A stretch of DNA of 64,000 nt from assembly GCA_022828595.1 (NCBI GenBank), contig JAKGHH010000002.1, positions 68,544,383 to 68,608,382 of the forward strand. Reading direction: 5' to 3'. The position numbers and the translations under genes are program-made. Numbering within the stretch: position 1 is the first letter of the stretch; every line of letters starts with the position of its first letter. Of this stretch, positions 44,873-56,438 are shown piece by piece. The stretch is from Nelumbo lutea. Its lineage: Eukaryota > Streptophyta > Magnoliopsida > Proteales > Nelumbonaceae. The notes below the pieces were generated by a model. That model made no database searches. It saw nothing but the letters and a program-made list of their open reading frames with translations, and was not told the DNA's origin.

Positions 44873-46297
44873 CAAGGTTGAAAGTATCGGAAACGTCAAA
44901 TGTATTGGAAAGACAATTTTATGAAATGTATTGGGATATACATTGGATACGTATGAGAAAAACTAATAAGATATGCATAAATACACTTGGAAACACTATA
45001 AATACTTTAATTAATCATAAAAATACATCAACAACACTAAATATCAGACCTCAATGAGGTGTATATATATTAAATTAATATATTTTAATGGTTTATGAAG
45101 AAATATATTGTAGCTAATTATAATTTTGTTGAAAATCTTATGCTTAACTGTAATTTATAAATTATAATTCTAAAGTGTTAATGTTTTATGGGATGGGAAA
45201 AACCCAATTCTCCTATACAACCATAAAACATGCATTGGCACAACTTCTATGCGAAAATATAATTAGTAATTATTTATTATTTAAATAATTATTATTGATT
45301 ATTCATTTCCAAAAATTATAAAAAATAAATAAATATTATATAATATATTCAAAAATAGTAATTAAAGAAGAAATTTCAATTGTTTTGTGGATATGATAGG
45401 TCATCCATAGAATTTTAATATATTCAATTATTTTGATCAAATAATAAAATTTAATTAATTATTTATTTTTTTAATTCTAAAAATATAAAAATAATAATAA
45501 TTATTAAAGAAGAAATTTCAATTGGTCTATGGATATTAATCATCCAAGAATTATAATATACTCAATTGTTGTGTTCAAATTAAAAAATATAATTAATTTT
45601 TATTTATTTTTTAATTCTAAAAATATAAAAAGTAAACGATATATATTAAAGAAGAAATTCCAATTGCTTTTTGAATATGATAGATAAATCCATAGATCTA
45701 AAACATATTTTGTCTTTATAGGCAGAGAAAAAATTACATATTCAAAATTTTGTTAATTTATATTTTCCCCAAATATCTTCATGAAATTTTCATAAATCTA
45801 CTGATAATACAAAAAAAAATTGTGATTTTGAATGTAAGTAATGTAGATCAACATAAATTTAAACATTCAAGAAAAAAATCACAAGATATTATAAAAATTT
45901 AAAAAAATTACCTATTTTTGTCATATTTTTTCAAAATTTGAAAATTCTTTAAAAAAATTAACGATTCACACATGTTTCTTGCAAACTTTTGCAAATCTAG
46001 CACTCTAGGAATGAAGTTTGGAGTTTTAGAGCCATTTGGGGGTGAAAGAATGTTTATTTCGGAGAAAAGAAGTTTACTTTCCCCCTTTAATTTTTTTTTT
46101 AGTTTTTGACCATATATTTTTTGTTAATACGCTACTCATACGCCCTGATACACCCTAATACACACCCAATACAGGTCCGATACACATGAAAAAAAAAACA
46201 AAACGTCCAATTTCCATGTATATCTTGTATCTATTTTTTAAAGGTACGATACAATACGCCTTGTATCAGGTGTATCATATCAAAATTTTAAACCTTG
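44873..46297. mobile_element. Non-autonomous hAT-like element, 1.43 kb, perfect 8-bp duplication
   Basis: The ends CAAGGTTGAAAGTATCG and CAAAATTTTAAACCTTG are inverted repeats. ATTTCATA flanks both (44865-44872 and 46298-46305) without mismatch. The interior is AT-rich with three diverged copies of an AAGAAGAAATTTCAATTG..GATAGATCATCC..-like block (45365-45680), and no transposase. Confidence 0.78.
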
Positions 46298-46316
46298 ATT
46301 TCATATGGTACAATTT

Positions 46317-46538
46317 TTTAAAGGGGGATTTTCAGATTCCTCCACCTCACAAATTTTTATTTATTCGTAATATAAAGGGGTGATATTCTATCATAGGTAG
46401 GGTGGATATAAATTGAGTTTTTTATGAGATATTTGAGCTCGGCTTGTGAAAAGTTCAATTTGGTAAGTCGAGCTTGAGCCCGATGAAACTCAGCTCGTGA
46501 AGGTCACAAGCCTAATCAAGCTTATACTATATATAGTA

Positions 46539-46569
<31 letters not shown>

Positions 46570-46796
46570 AGTTTTAATCTTTTTATTTTTTTTATAAAGC
46601 TTGGCTTATTGCCAATCTTAACTCAAACTAAGCCTGAACATATAAGCTTCTGAGTCAAGCCAAATTTAAGCTCATGCTTATAGCTTAAATTGAGCTCGAA
46701 CCCACCTCTTATCATAGTGAGCGGTTTTGGAAAATAAAATTAGAAAACAAATAAAAATTTGTAAGGTGGGATAAAGTGAAGATTTTTCTTTTTTAT
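46317..46796. mobile_element. Foldback element, copy 1, interrupted by a hAT element
   Basis: Left arm GGGGGATTTTCAGATTCCTC..CACAAATTTTTATTT and right arm AAATAAAAATTTGTAAGGTG..GAAGATTTTTC are inverted. The 313-bp element at 46398-46710 sits in the loop. Copy 2 follows at 46828-46996. Confidence 0.72.
46398..46710. mobile_element. hAT-like element inserted in the foldback loop
   Basis: Starts TAGGGTGGATATAAATTGAG, ends CGAACCCACCTCTT. Flanking octamers ATCATAGG (46390-46397) and ATCATAGT (46711-46718) differ at one base. The neighbouring foldback copy has a single ATCATAGG at this place, i.e. the empty site. Interior AGCTCGGCTTG/GAGCTTGAGC motifs, no coding. Confidence 0.8.
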
Positions 46797-46827
46797 ACCC
46801 CAAAATGTACTTGTAAAGAGGACAACT

Positions 46828-46996
46828 ATTTTGAGGAATTTTCAAATTTCTCCACCCCACAAATTTTTATTTATTTGCAGTTACTAATGTAATACAATGG
46901 GATAGTATACTGTATCATAGGTGGGGGTTTTAGAAAATAGAATCAAAATAAATAAAAATTTGTGACGTGGGGTAGATTGAATATTTCTCTTTTTAA
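46828..46996. mobile_element. Foldback element, copy 2, uninterrupted
   Basis: Same arms as copy 1 (GAGGAATTTTCAAATTTCTC..CACAAATTTTTATTT and its inverse) with an intact GTATCATAGGTGGGGG loop. Tandem arrangement 30 bp from copy 1. Confidence 0.72.
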
Positions 46997-47170
46997 ACCA
47001 CAAAATTTATTCTTGATGGAGGGGCGAGCACCATAAACTTTATTAAATAGCCAAAAAAAGGCCTTATCCCTTTTAAGAAAAGATTAGAAGACCTGATCTA
47101 TGGTTGTGTGGTGTTGCCGTTTCAAGTACATGGGCAACACGTAAGCGTGTTTGGAGTTAATGGTCAAAAT

Positions 47171-47391
47171 CATGGTTTTCGAATCGCCGTTGATCTGGAC
47201 GGTTGGACCGTTCAGTCGAGAATCATTCAAGCAATTGGTTCCGTTTTATCCTAAACTCGGTTTTTGACTTTTTTTATTTTTGATATTTTTTTGTTAAAAT
47301 AAATTATCCATTCGAATTAAACGGTCAAATTATTAACCCAAAAACCAATGACCAAAATGGTTCGATTTCAGAATCATTTTTTAAAACGTTC
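47171..47391. mobile_element. Non-autonomous hAT-like element, CATGGTTTT ends, 221 bp
   Basis: Left end CATGGTTTTCGAATC, right end GAATCATTTTTTAAAACGTTC. Flanking octamers GTCAAAAT (47163-47170) and GTAAAAAT (47392-47399) match at 7 of 8. Confidence 0.7.
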
Positions 47392-48085
47392 GTAAAAATT
47401 CATGTTTGAATGGAGCGTTATAGGAGAAAAACCATAACAAATGGAAACGCCTTGAAAAAGCATGCCACTCACCACAGCTCGAAAGCAAGTGAGCAACAGC
47501 CTTGCATTTAGTGTGGCTCCAATGTGGACATTGACATGGCATGAGCAAGGGTTCTATTCGGTGCATTGTAGTTTCCTAGAAAAAGTGCAAAAGGAGTTTC
47601 TTTTGGTTTATGACATTCCTTGTATTTCAATTTTGAACAATCCGGATATCTTGATACATTTTAGTGGTTGGACCTCATAAATAAGCAAAATTGGCCGGTA
47701 GATAGAAAGCTAGATGAGTATTATTCATAGGATAAGCATCGACCTATGCTGGTGTGTAATATATGTATCATATACCGTATCACAAATATAAAAAAAAAAA
47801 AAAAAAAAAAAACACCAACAACTATCTCAAAAAAACACTTTCAAACCAAACAAATTACAAGTGAAAACATTGCCACTATTCCTGCATGACAGCAACAGCA
47901 CCAAACAATAATTCTCCAACCAATTAATACCAGAGACCAAGATGGAGAAAGAACACCATCTATCATACCCATTATTAGCTAGCATCTTTGAATCCCAAAC
48001 CACAGTTAGTTGACAACAACCCAAAGATCTGCAATATGAGATGCCACCTGCATTCCACATAGTACATGTATTAGGCTATCTAAGA
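47392..48085. other. Intergenic, nothing recognised
   Basis: One 72-codon frame (47462-47680) without known relatives. A poly-A run of about 22 lies at 47789-47811. Confidence 0.5.
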
Positions 48086-48240
48086 TTGTGTTTGGTTTCA
48101 TTGCTCTTTCTACTAAAAACATTTGGGGTTTATCATTGGTACCTGGATTTAATACTGAAAATGGAGTTTATCAAAAAATTGTATTGGTGAACCTCAAAAC
48201 GTAACGTTTCTAGTAGAAGGGGCAACGATACCAAAAACAA
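48086..48240. mobile_element. Foldback MITE, about 155 bp
   Basis: TTGTGTTTGGTTTCATTGCT..TTTCTACTAAAAAC pairs with GTTTCTAGTAGAAGGGGCAACGATACCAAAAACAA on the other strand, separated by about 60 bp. No clear target duplication. Confidence 0.65.
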
Positions 48241-49020
48241 CCAAAATATAGAGATCGAGCCTGAGGTCGGTCTGCTGAAAACACAACGCTGATTTAAGGG
48301 GTGTTTTAGTTTTATTTTGAAATGCAAAAGCAAGTTGATTTTGTTTCAAGAAATAATACATGCTTTTTAGAACATCAAATTAAAATAATTATAATGGTTT
48401 TCAAAGCAAAAGCAAATTTTATAATATAGAATTATATGATTTATGGAACATGATATTAAATAATAAATGAAAACAGGTTTTTGAAACCAAAATTCAAGAA
48501 CATGTTTTGGGTTTCAGTTTCAAAAAAAAAGGAAAAAAAACACAAAACCAAAAACATGTTTTTTGTGTTTATGGTTTGAGAAATTATATATTTCTAAGCC
48601 AAATGATTTTGATTTGTTTTTGAGAAAAAAAAAAAAGCAATTCACATTATAAAACGCCCTCATAATTTGTCCGGGCTCAATGATATAAATAGATAAAATA
48701 TCATGAAATAGTGGATCTAAGTGCAAAGAAAGGTCGTCCCAAAAGGAATTCAGCGGAAATTCACAAACATGCCCTATTATCCATATCGCCCCTCATTTTT
48801 TAGCAGCCAAAACTGAGATTGGGCCCAAAGTATCTAACTAAATATCATTGTGGGGCAATGTGACTTTGGCACCTATAGTGGCAACTGGCAAGGTACTATG
48901 ATGATGTGCCTCCCCTAAGTAGCCACATGTCTAAGTCAAGAAGATGAGGACCCGCTATCAGGTCCCACTATAAAATAATATTTAAACAAAAAGTCATCCC
49001 AGACAAATGATTATAATTAC
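48241..49020. other. Intergenic, nothing recognised
   Basis: AT-rich with poly-A tracts; ends in the left target duplication of the next element. Confidence 0.5.
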
Positions 49021-49610
49021 TAATGTTTTAAAAATCCACGCAGAGGCTTAAACGGTTTGGCCTCCGGGTTGCGGGTCACCAGTTCGATCAGTTAACTTGA
49101 ACGCTTCAGATTATACCACAATATATATATAAACATATGTTTATAAATATATATTTTATCAATAAATAATGTATAAATATATTTTATATGTTATATGTAT
49201 TTTATATTTAGTTTATGTTTTTTAATTCAGTTTTTTATTTTTTATTTATAAGAAATACTAAAATTTACAATTTGAGGTCAAAAAGGGTTTTTTGCGAAAA
49301 TAGTGGGGTACAATGCCTTGGAATGCATAGATCTCAAAAAGTTATCCAAAATAAAAAAAAAATACATCAATCGGACATCGGAGTGCAAAGTTATGGTCTT
49401 TGAAAGTTTGTATACATTGAATGTGCAAACCGCGACCCGGTGACCAGGTTGAACGGGTCTATGATAGAACCAATCGGGTCGAACAGTTATTGACCAAATC
49501 AATAATTTTTTACCATTTAACAGGTCTTGACTGAACCGGACCCAAAATCCTAACTGAGTGACGGTTTGAACAATTTGATTGGCCGCATCAATAACAGGTT
49601 GAAAACACTG
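49021..49610. mobile_element. Non-autonomous hAT-like element, TAATGTTTT/CAGTGTTTT ends
   Basis: The right end read inward is CAGTGTTTTCAACC and the left end TAATGTTTTAAAA. ATAATTAC flanks both (49013-49020 and 49611-49618), extendable by two bases. The interior has GGTTGAACGGGT and GGTTTGACC..-type motifs like 47171 and 21713. Confidence 0.75.
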
Positions 49611-49618
49611 ATAATTAC

Positions 49619-50380
49619 TACTTTAATAAATTTGCAGAGAGAAAATAACATTTAGGGAGAAAAACAGACTTAAGGAGAAAATACCGATTCTTCACATTTT
49701 TTATGTGAATCCTATGTGGTGCCAATTTCTAAGAAATCATTTATGCCAAACATCACCTTAACCTATTTTTTCATTTTATTTGATAGGCAAGTCTAATTTT
49801 TACTTACAAGTAGGTATCAAAACTTTAAAAAAATAAAATAAAACAAAAACTAACACCCCAAATATGCAGTAAGGATTATAGTATCATATTTAATTTAACT
49901 CAAAACACTATCACCCTCATAAGAGAGTTGGGTATTGCCATGGACCTCTCTCCTCCTCCTTTCCCAATAGGTATGATTTTGTTTTTTCAAAACTAAAACA
50001 ACTATCAATTATCAGCAAAAAATTGTTTTGAAGAAACAAAATCATGCATATTGGCAAGCACCAAAGAAATCTAAATTCAATATCTATCTAAAATAAAGGA
50101 AATGTAAATTCAAAAAAAATATAAAATTAGAATCAATATTTAAGTTAAAGGCTTCATTATTCAGATTACAAGTTCAGGTCATTATGAAAAACCAAAATAC
50201 ATTTCATAGAAATATTTAGACTTGACCACCCCTTTACCTAAGTCCAACAAATTTCTCTTATGTCTTGCCTGGGCTGGAATTTCCATCCCCAAATGCCAGG
50301 CTGGTTCAGGCCTACCAAGGATGCCCAATATACATAAAGCCCGGCCCATCATGCCTTACTATGATAACAGCTAAAGTTAA
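49619..50380. other. Intergenic, nothing recognised
   Basis: No coding sequence or element ends recognised. Confidence 0.5.
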
Positions 50381-50787
50381 TAGGGGTGTCAATCCACCGG
50401 TTTTGGATTGGACCCTGTTCAAATCATAATCAATTTGGGTGGATTGGATGGACCAATAAGACATATTGAAGTAGATTAGTCTAGATTTAATGGTCCAAAG
50501 TATTTATCAGATTGGATTGGACCTTGTCCATCCATAATAAATTTATATTAGATTAGATTGGGTTGAACCAATATCTAGTCCATTGATAGAAGATAAGAAT
50601 ATAAGTGTCAATTAACCAGATTTGGATTAGAAATAATCTAAATTAAAACAAATTTGATCAGATTGGATGGTCAAAATATTGAATTGGACCGGTCTAAAAT
50701 GGTTCAAAATATTCATTAGATTGGATTGGACCAATCCATTTGTAATGGACTCACATTGGACTAAATCCAATCCAATTGACACCCCTA
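50381..50787. mobile_element. Non-autonomous hAT-like element, TAGGGGTGTCAAT ends
   Basis: TAGGGGTGTCAAT at the left and ATTGACACCCCTA at the right are perfect 13-bp inverted repeats. Flanking octamers do not agree clearly, so the duplication has decayed. The interior is repeated GGATTGGACC/GGTCCAATCC sequence. Confidence 0.75.
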
Positions 50788-51004
50788 CTGACTTAAATGC
50801 AGCTTGTATGGATAAATTAGGACCATCTTATTCCATTAAAGATCAAATTCTTGCCATGGAGAATATCCCTGTCCAGCCCAACGAATGCCCTTTCCTTGCT
50901 TAGCTTAAAAAATGTTAGTCTTTTGATGGAAGATTAGACTTGATGCCTATATTTGAGTGGACAACTGACAACTGGGCTTAAGCCCCAGCCCATGCTCAAA
51001 AGAA

Positions 51005-51035
<31 letters not shown>

Positions 51036-52744
51036 GACGTTACTAAAAAAAGCAAATATATACAGGTTTTGTATAGGTATCCTTACCTTTTTGATTCAAA
51101 CCAAACACAGTCCTAAAAAAATCATTGAAACCCTCAAAATGGGCCCCCCAATCCTGATAGCCACACAAGAGCTACCAATTGATGGTACCTGAAAATTTAC
51201 CATTAACTATTGTTATCTTTTCTTGTTTTTAATAAATGCAAAATCAGAACAAAAACATGTTTTCACTTCAATAAAGGCTGGTATATATGGGCTACTATTT
51301 TAATTGTGTCACACACCAAATATCTCATATACCCTCTTAGAATGCCAAACAAATGTCTAATATAAGTGCAATTCTACCTATGCTGTGTCAGAAAGTAGTA
51401 TATCATATAAAAATGTATTAACAAATTTTTAAAATGAAAGAATGCCAAATAATGTAATAATTGATTTTGATCGGGATATCGAAATTTAAATAAAAGAATT
51501 TTTACAAATATGTAATGATTGTACAAACATTTTTATTGGTATTTATTATCCAACTTTCTCTATTTTAATTAATAGCTTATATTTAATTGGTGAGTGTTTT
51601 GCAAAACATAGAAGTGAAGTGAAAGAATTTTGAAATTTTAAAAATAGTGAGACCATATTTCTCCTTTATATTGATAATACTTAAATCATACAATGAAAAT
51701 ATGCAAACAGATGTTAATGTAAATACACAAAAAGAAAAAAAAAAAAAAAAACAAGGTACTATTTGATAGATAGATAGATAGATAGATAATTAGAAAAGCT
51801 AGTTCATTGCCACATGCTGAACCTAGTAATAGTAATAGTAGTACCACATCAAGTAGAGCTAAGATGTGGTCTTTAATGAATAGAGGCATTGTTTCCTCAT
51901 CTTTTTCTTCCTCTATTTCAAGTTCATCTTTCAATTAATGAACTTATTTTTTAATTTGTAAAATAACTTTTTAGCTTTCATCATATTTGAGGAAATAGAT
52001 AATTTTGATATTTTATCCTAGTAGAAAGTATAAAAAATTAATTATCCTGTACTTGATGCCATTTTATGTGATCTATTAATCCCTTTAATGACCACGATAA
52101 CATTGGAATGTTGTTTTAGTGTAAGAAACATGTTGCTGGATGAGAGGAGGATTCAAATGACAAATGAGACATTGAAGATGTGTATTTGTCTAAAAGATTG
52201 GTTGGATGTAAAAGATAGGCTACAAGATAAAAGAGGACATGACACATAATCCAATGTATGATCAGATGAGGAAGAAAGTGAAATTTGAGATTATTCTAAA
52301 TTTTGAAATTATTGTAAATTTTGATATTTTTAATTTTATTTGTAACTTATAAGTTATTTATATTTTTTTCAATTCCATTGTATTTTTTAAAATTTTGTTA
52401 TGGTATTTTTCCAATTTCATTGTAATTATTTTTCAAATTTATTTAATTAATTTTTGTATGAATTGATATGAATAAAATTTTAAGATTATTTTTTCAATTT
52501 TTTCTTGTCTTGCTTTGATTTTATTGTGACAAATAAAATTTTATTATCTTACTTCAATTTTCATTATTTAATTATTTTTCATAGAAATTGAAAAAGTAGG
52601 TGCTGGTGGCCTAGATTGCAGCCCAGCCCGACTAGGCATGACCCATCAGGCACACGGACCAGCCCGGCCCGGCCTGCTATAGTGCAGGTGGCCTGGAAAA
52701 GAAGGCCATGCCAGCCAAATGTAGCCCACATTACACCTCTATCA
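50788..52744. other. Intergenic, AT-rich
   Basis: Contains (TA)n at 51014-51035 and (TAGA)n at 51764-51788. The stretch 52605-52744 has palindromic GGCCCGGCC-type repeats. No gene. Confidence 0.5.
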
Positions 52745-52815
52745 ACTGGCTAGTTTGTAAGGTCTCTAACTGGTTGTAGTGGAGACTTGGGATCAAATCC
52801 TGGCAACAAGGTAGA
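52745..52815 (+). mobile_element. Possible tRNA-derived SINE head
   Basis: TGGCTAGTTTGTAAGG resembles a Pol III A box, and GGGATCAAATCC about 40 bp later matches a B box (GGGTTCGAATCC) at 10 of 12. Between them GTCTC/GAGAC could form an anticodon-arm-like stem. It lies just outside the truncated end of the LTR that begins near 52826. No SINE tail is seen. Confidence 0.4.
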
Positions 52816-53019
52816 GGGTTATGGGCCTACCTAACTACGCGCGGCCTACGCGAACTGCGCACGGCTTGGCACGTGGCCTGCGCGAACTGTGCACAACCTA
52901 GCACGCGGCCTGCGCAAACTGCGTGCGGCCTGGCACGCGGTCTGCGTGACCTGGCTGACCTGGACCAGCCTAGCACATGATCCGGCCAAGCCGCCCATAA
53001 GGCGCCCACCAACAAACCT

Positions 53020-53215
53020 GGCATAGACACTGACCCGCCAACTGACACAGGCGCCAACCTGACGACCTGGCCCAGACACTGACCCGCCGACTGACACAGT
53101 CACCAACCTGATGACTTGGCCCAGACACCAACCCGCCGACTGACACAGGCGCCAACCTGACGACCTGACCCAGACACCGACCCGCCGACTGACGCGGGCA
53201 CCCCCTGACAACCCG
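53020..53215 (+). repeat. 49-bp tandem repeat in the left LTR
   Basis: Unit near CTGACACAGGCGCCAACCTG then ACGACCTGGCCCAGACACTGACCCGCCGA, about four copies with a steady 49-bp period. The right LTR has the same array at about 55075-55285. Confidence 0.85.
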
Positions 53216-53511
53216 GCCCAGGCGCCGACCTGGCAGTGCCAACCTGACGACCTCGAGGAGTTCACCACCGTACCCCAGTTCTGACAGGATGCGACAAGTC
53301 TTACCGTTTGGAGGCTTTTCACCCACCTAACCCGCGAGGACTCCGATATATAAAGACCTCAACCCCCAAAGGGGAGGAAGATGAAAAAAAGGGAAGTAAC
53401 TCCTGCTCTCTAGCTCTCTCATATTATCTTCAAAGCTCTCTACAATAAGAGTGCTAACTTAAGCGTCGGAGAGCCCCCGTCGGGAAAATACCCCCGGGAC
53501 CTCTGATTCAG

Positions 53512-53660
53512 TTCTCGCAGGTCCCTCAACTCCCGCCGCCTACAAAGAGGAGGAAACGATGGAGTTCTCGTAGGTCCCTCAGCTCCCACCACCTACAAAG
53601 AGGAGGAAAAGATGGAGTTCTCGCACGTCCCTCAGCTCCCACCGCCTACAAAGGAAAGAA
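53512..53660 (+). repeat. 53-bp tandem repeat in the left LTR
   Basis: GTTCTCGCAGGTCCCTCA..CCGCCTACAAAGAGGAGGAAACGATGGA recurs at 53511, 53564 and 53617. The right LTR has the equivalent at about 55562-55710, with one extra short insertion. Confidence 0.8.
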
Positions 53661-53745
53661 AACCACCTCATGCTGAGGGCAATCGGATTGCACCGCACCC
53701 AGGAGCTCCACCATTCTCTAAGTCATCGGCCGCCTAATAGGGAGT

Positions 53746-54000
53746 TCGCCACCGAGCAGCTCGCCACCAGGCAGTTCACCACCAAGCAGTTTGCCACCAG
53801 GCAGTTCGCCACCGGGAAGTTCGCCACCAGGAAATTCACCACCGGGCAATTCGCCACCAGGTTGTTCGCCACCAGGCAGTTCGCCATCGGGCGGTTCACC
53901 ACCGGGCAGTTCGCCACCGGGCATTTCGCCCCCAGGAAGTTCTCCACCAAGCAGTTCGCCAGTAGACAGTTCACCACCAAGTAGCTCATCACTAAGGCAC
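53746..54000. repeat. 15-bp minisatellite in the left LTR
   Basis: Unit GGGCAGTTCGCCACC with variants, about 17 copies. Because 15 is a multiple of three and the unit lacks stops in most frames, long spurious ORFs appear on both strands: PPGSS and QFATR on plus, GGELP and NCLVA on minus. None is a gene. Confidence 0.9.
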
Positions 54001-54086
54001 GCCACCACCAGGTCAAATGACGAGGTACTTAGCCAAAAAAAATTACATCACAAAACATTGGTACGTGGCCGAAAACGGTTACATCA

Positions 54087-54797
54087 ATTGGTGTCGTCTG
54101 TGGGAATACGCTACAAAAAGCTAAGTTCTCATCCTACAAAAGCTAAGTTCTCATCTTACCAACGCTAAGTCCTCACTTTTTAGTTATCGCTTTATAGTTT
54201 ACATTTTTTATGAACTCAAAGACTATGTAGAGAGCTAACGGACTAAGTAGCTCTACCAACCTTACTTTCAATTCAAATAATGCCACATCAGTCCTATCCG
54301 CAAGGTCCCCCCTACAAAGATGAGCTCTTTGTGGCTTCCGCGGGAGTTGGCGGCCAACTGACTACATAGGTGCCTTTACCGGTCGAGCCTTCCAAGGCTC
54401 CCGTGTGAGCTGGCAACCTAAAGTTAGTAGTGCTGCCTCCGAAGGTCAAGCCCCTAGTAGCTTCTTATAGGAGTAGGTGACCGGCATTACGAAGCTGATG
54501 CAGGCCAAGCCTACGGGCCACATTACTACTTAAGACCCCGTCGCCTCTCCGGCACGGGCAAAGTTAGAAAAGAGTAGACCACTAGTCACTCCCAAAGCCT
54601 ATGGCCACATTACTACTTAAGACCCGGTCGCCTCTCCGACACGGGCAAAAGTCAAAGAAGAGTAGACTATGAGTCGCTCCCGAAGCCTATGGGCCACACT
54701 AGTAATTGGATCAACACTTACTAGCTCATCGACTTATAGGCCAAAAGAAATCTACTCCCTTCGCTGAGTTACTATCAGCTCGGGAGTGGGGGGCTAT
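54087..54797 (+). other. Internal region of the non-coding LTR element
   Basis: Starts with the PBS-like TTGGTGTCGTCTGTGGGAA (54088-54106) and ends in the polypurine GGGAGTGGGGGGC (54782-54794). An 88-bp unit (GGGCCACATTACTACTTAAG..) is repeated from about 54515 to 54695. No gag or pol domain in any frame. Confidence 0.78.
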
Positions 54798-56146
54798 TGA
54801 TGAGGGCAGATTTGGCCCTCCAGTGAAATTGTGACATGTGGCACCTCGTGACAACTAAGTAAACACCCAGCCAACAAACTTACGAAGTTGGTGACCCACC
54901 CGGGTCCCAGGCTGGCCAGACTGGCGCGACCTGCGCGCGGCCTGACGCACGGCCCGCGCGAACTGCGTGCGGCCCGCGCGAACTACGCGCTGCTTGCGCG
55001 ACCTGGCCGACCTGGACCAGCCTAGCACATGATCCAGCCAAGCCGCCCATAAGGCGCCCACCGACAAACTAGGCCTAGACACTGACCCGCCGACTAACAC
55101 AGGTGCCAACCTGACGACCTGGCCCAGACACTGACCCGCCGACTGACACAGGCGCCAACCTGACGACCTGGCCTAGACACTGACCCACCGACTGACACAG
55201 GCGCCAACCTGACGACCTGACCCAGAAACTGACCCGCCGACTGACACGGGCGCCCCCTGACAACCCGACCCAGGCACCGACCTGGCAGTGCCAACCTAAC
55301 GACCTCGAGGAGTTCACCACCATACCCCGGTTCTGACAGGATGCGACAAGTCTTACCATTTGGAGGTTTTTCACCCACCTAACCCGTGAGGACTCTGGTA
55401 TATAAAGATCTCACCCCCCAAAGGGGAGGAAAATGAAAAAAGGGAAGTAACCCCTGCTCTCTAGCTCTCTCATATTATCTTCAAAGCTCTCTACAATAAG
55501 AGTGCTAACTTAAGCATCGGAGAGCCCCCGCCGGAAAAATACCCCCAGGACCTCCGATTCAGTTCTCGCAGGTCCCTCAGCTCCCGCCGCCTACAAAGAG
55601 GAGGAAACGATGGAGTTCTCGTAGATCTCGTAGATCTCTCAGCTCCCGCCACCTACAAAGAGGAGGAAAAGATGGAGTTCTCGCAGGTCCCTCAGCTCCC
55701 ACCGCCTACAAAGGAAAGAAGACCACCTCATGTTGAGGGCAGTCGGATTGCGCCGCACCAGGGAGCTCCACCATTGTCTAAGTCGTCGGCCGCCTAGTAG
55801 GGAGTTCGCCACCGGGCAGTTCGCCACCGAGCAGCTCGCCACCAGGCAGTTTGCCACCAGGCAGTTCACCACTAGGCAGTTCGCCACCGGGCAGTTCACC
55901 ACCAGGCAGTTCACCACCGGGCAGTTCACCACCGGGCAGTTCACCACCGGGCAGTTCGCCACCGAGCAGTTCACCACCGGGCAGTTCGCCCCCAGGCAGT
56001 TCTCCACCAAGTAGTTCGCCAGTAGGCAGTTCACCACAAAGTATCTCATCACTAAAGCACGCCACCACCAGGTCAAATGACGAGGTACTTAGCCAAAAAG
56101 TTTTACATCACAAAACATTGGTATGTGGCCGAAAACGGTTACATCA
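54798..56146 (+). repeat. Right LTR, complete
   Basis: 1349 bp from TGATGAGGGCAGATTTGG to GGTTACATCA. Includes the 49-bp array, TATATAAAG at 55399-55407, the CTAACTTAAGCATCGGAG block and the 15-bp minisatellite. Confidence 0.87.
55802..56040. repeat. 15-bp minisatellite in the right LTR
   Basis: Same unit as in the left LTR, about 16 copies with a different variant order (more GGGCAGTTCACCACC). The ORFs 55639-56076 and 55851-56168 are repeat artefacts. Confidence 0.9.
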
Positions 56147-56438
56147 CTTCTTAAATGGGTTTGGATAGCTAGCTGCCTGCTTATAGTTAAAATGTTTGTA
56201 TACTAATTGCAATCGATGAAGTAATATTTTTCCCATTTGAATGGTTCAACACCATCATGATTGATAATAAATTCCCATCTAACCCAGATGAAATTGGCAA
56301 AATAAGATATGGTAAAAAAAATAAGGTGCAAGAATTTCTATGAGCAAAGATCCAAATAACACCAGGGTAAAATAATTAAACATACCCTGAGTTTTTATAA
56401 CTTGACTTAAATATATATTATCCTGGGTTTTTTAAATA

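Larger units (their letters stand above)
52826..54086 (+). repeat. Left LTR, 5'-truncated
   Basis: Begins inside the GCGCGGCCT..GCGCGAACTGCG repeat zone and ends GGTTACATCA. It lacks the roughly 110 bases that start the right LTR. TATATAAAG at 53347-53355 is the promoter. Confidence 0.82.
52826..56146 (+). mobile_element. Non-coding two-LTR element (LARD/TRIM-like), Tat-related
   Basis: Two LTRs of about 1.3 kb flank 711 bp with no protein. The first LTR lacks its 5' end. PBS-like and polypurine sites sit at the correct borders. The LTR start TGATGAGGGCAGATTTGGCC and the CTAACTTAAGC.TCGGAG block link it to the other Tat-type LTRs here. It would depend on another element's proteins. No target duplication can be checked because the left end is lost. 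Confidence 0.82.

Noticed and set aside
52827..53326. Minus-strand ORFs of 76-158 codons rich in Val/Gly/Ser/Arg.
   Set aside because: They come from the 49-bp tandem array of the LTR and recur, altered, in the second LTR.
55639..56168. Long ORFs on both strands encoding proline/glycine-rich repeats (and the equivalents at 53670-54168).
   Set aside because: They are translations of the 15-bp minisatellite in the LTRs; several frames are open at once and none has a domain.
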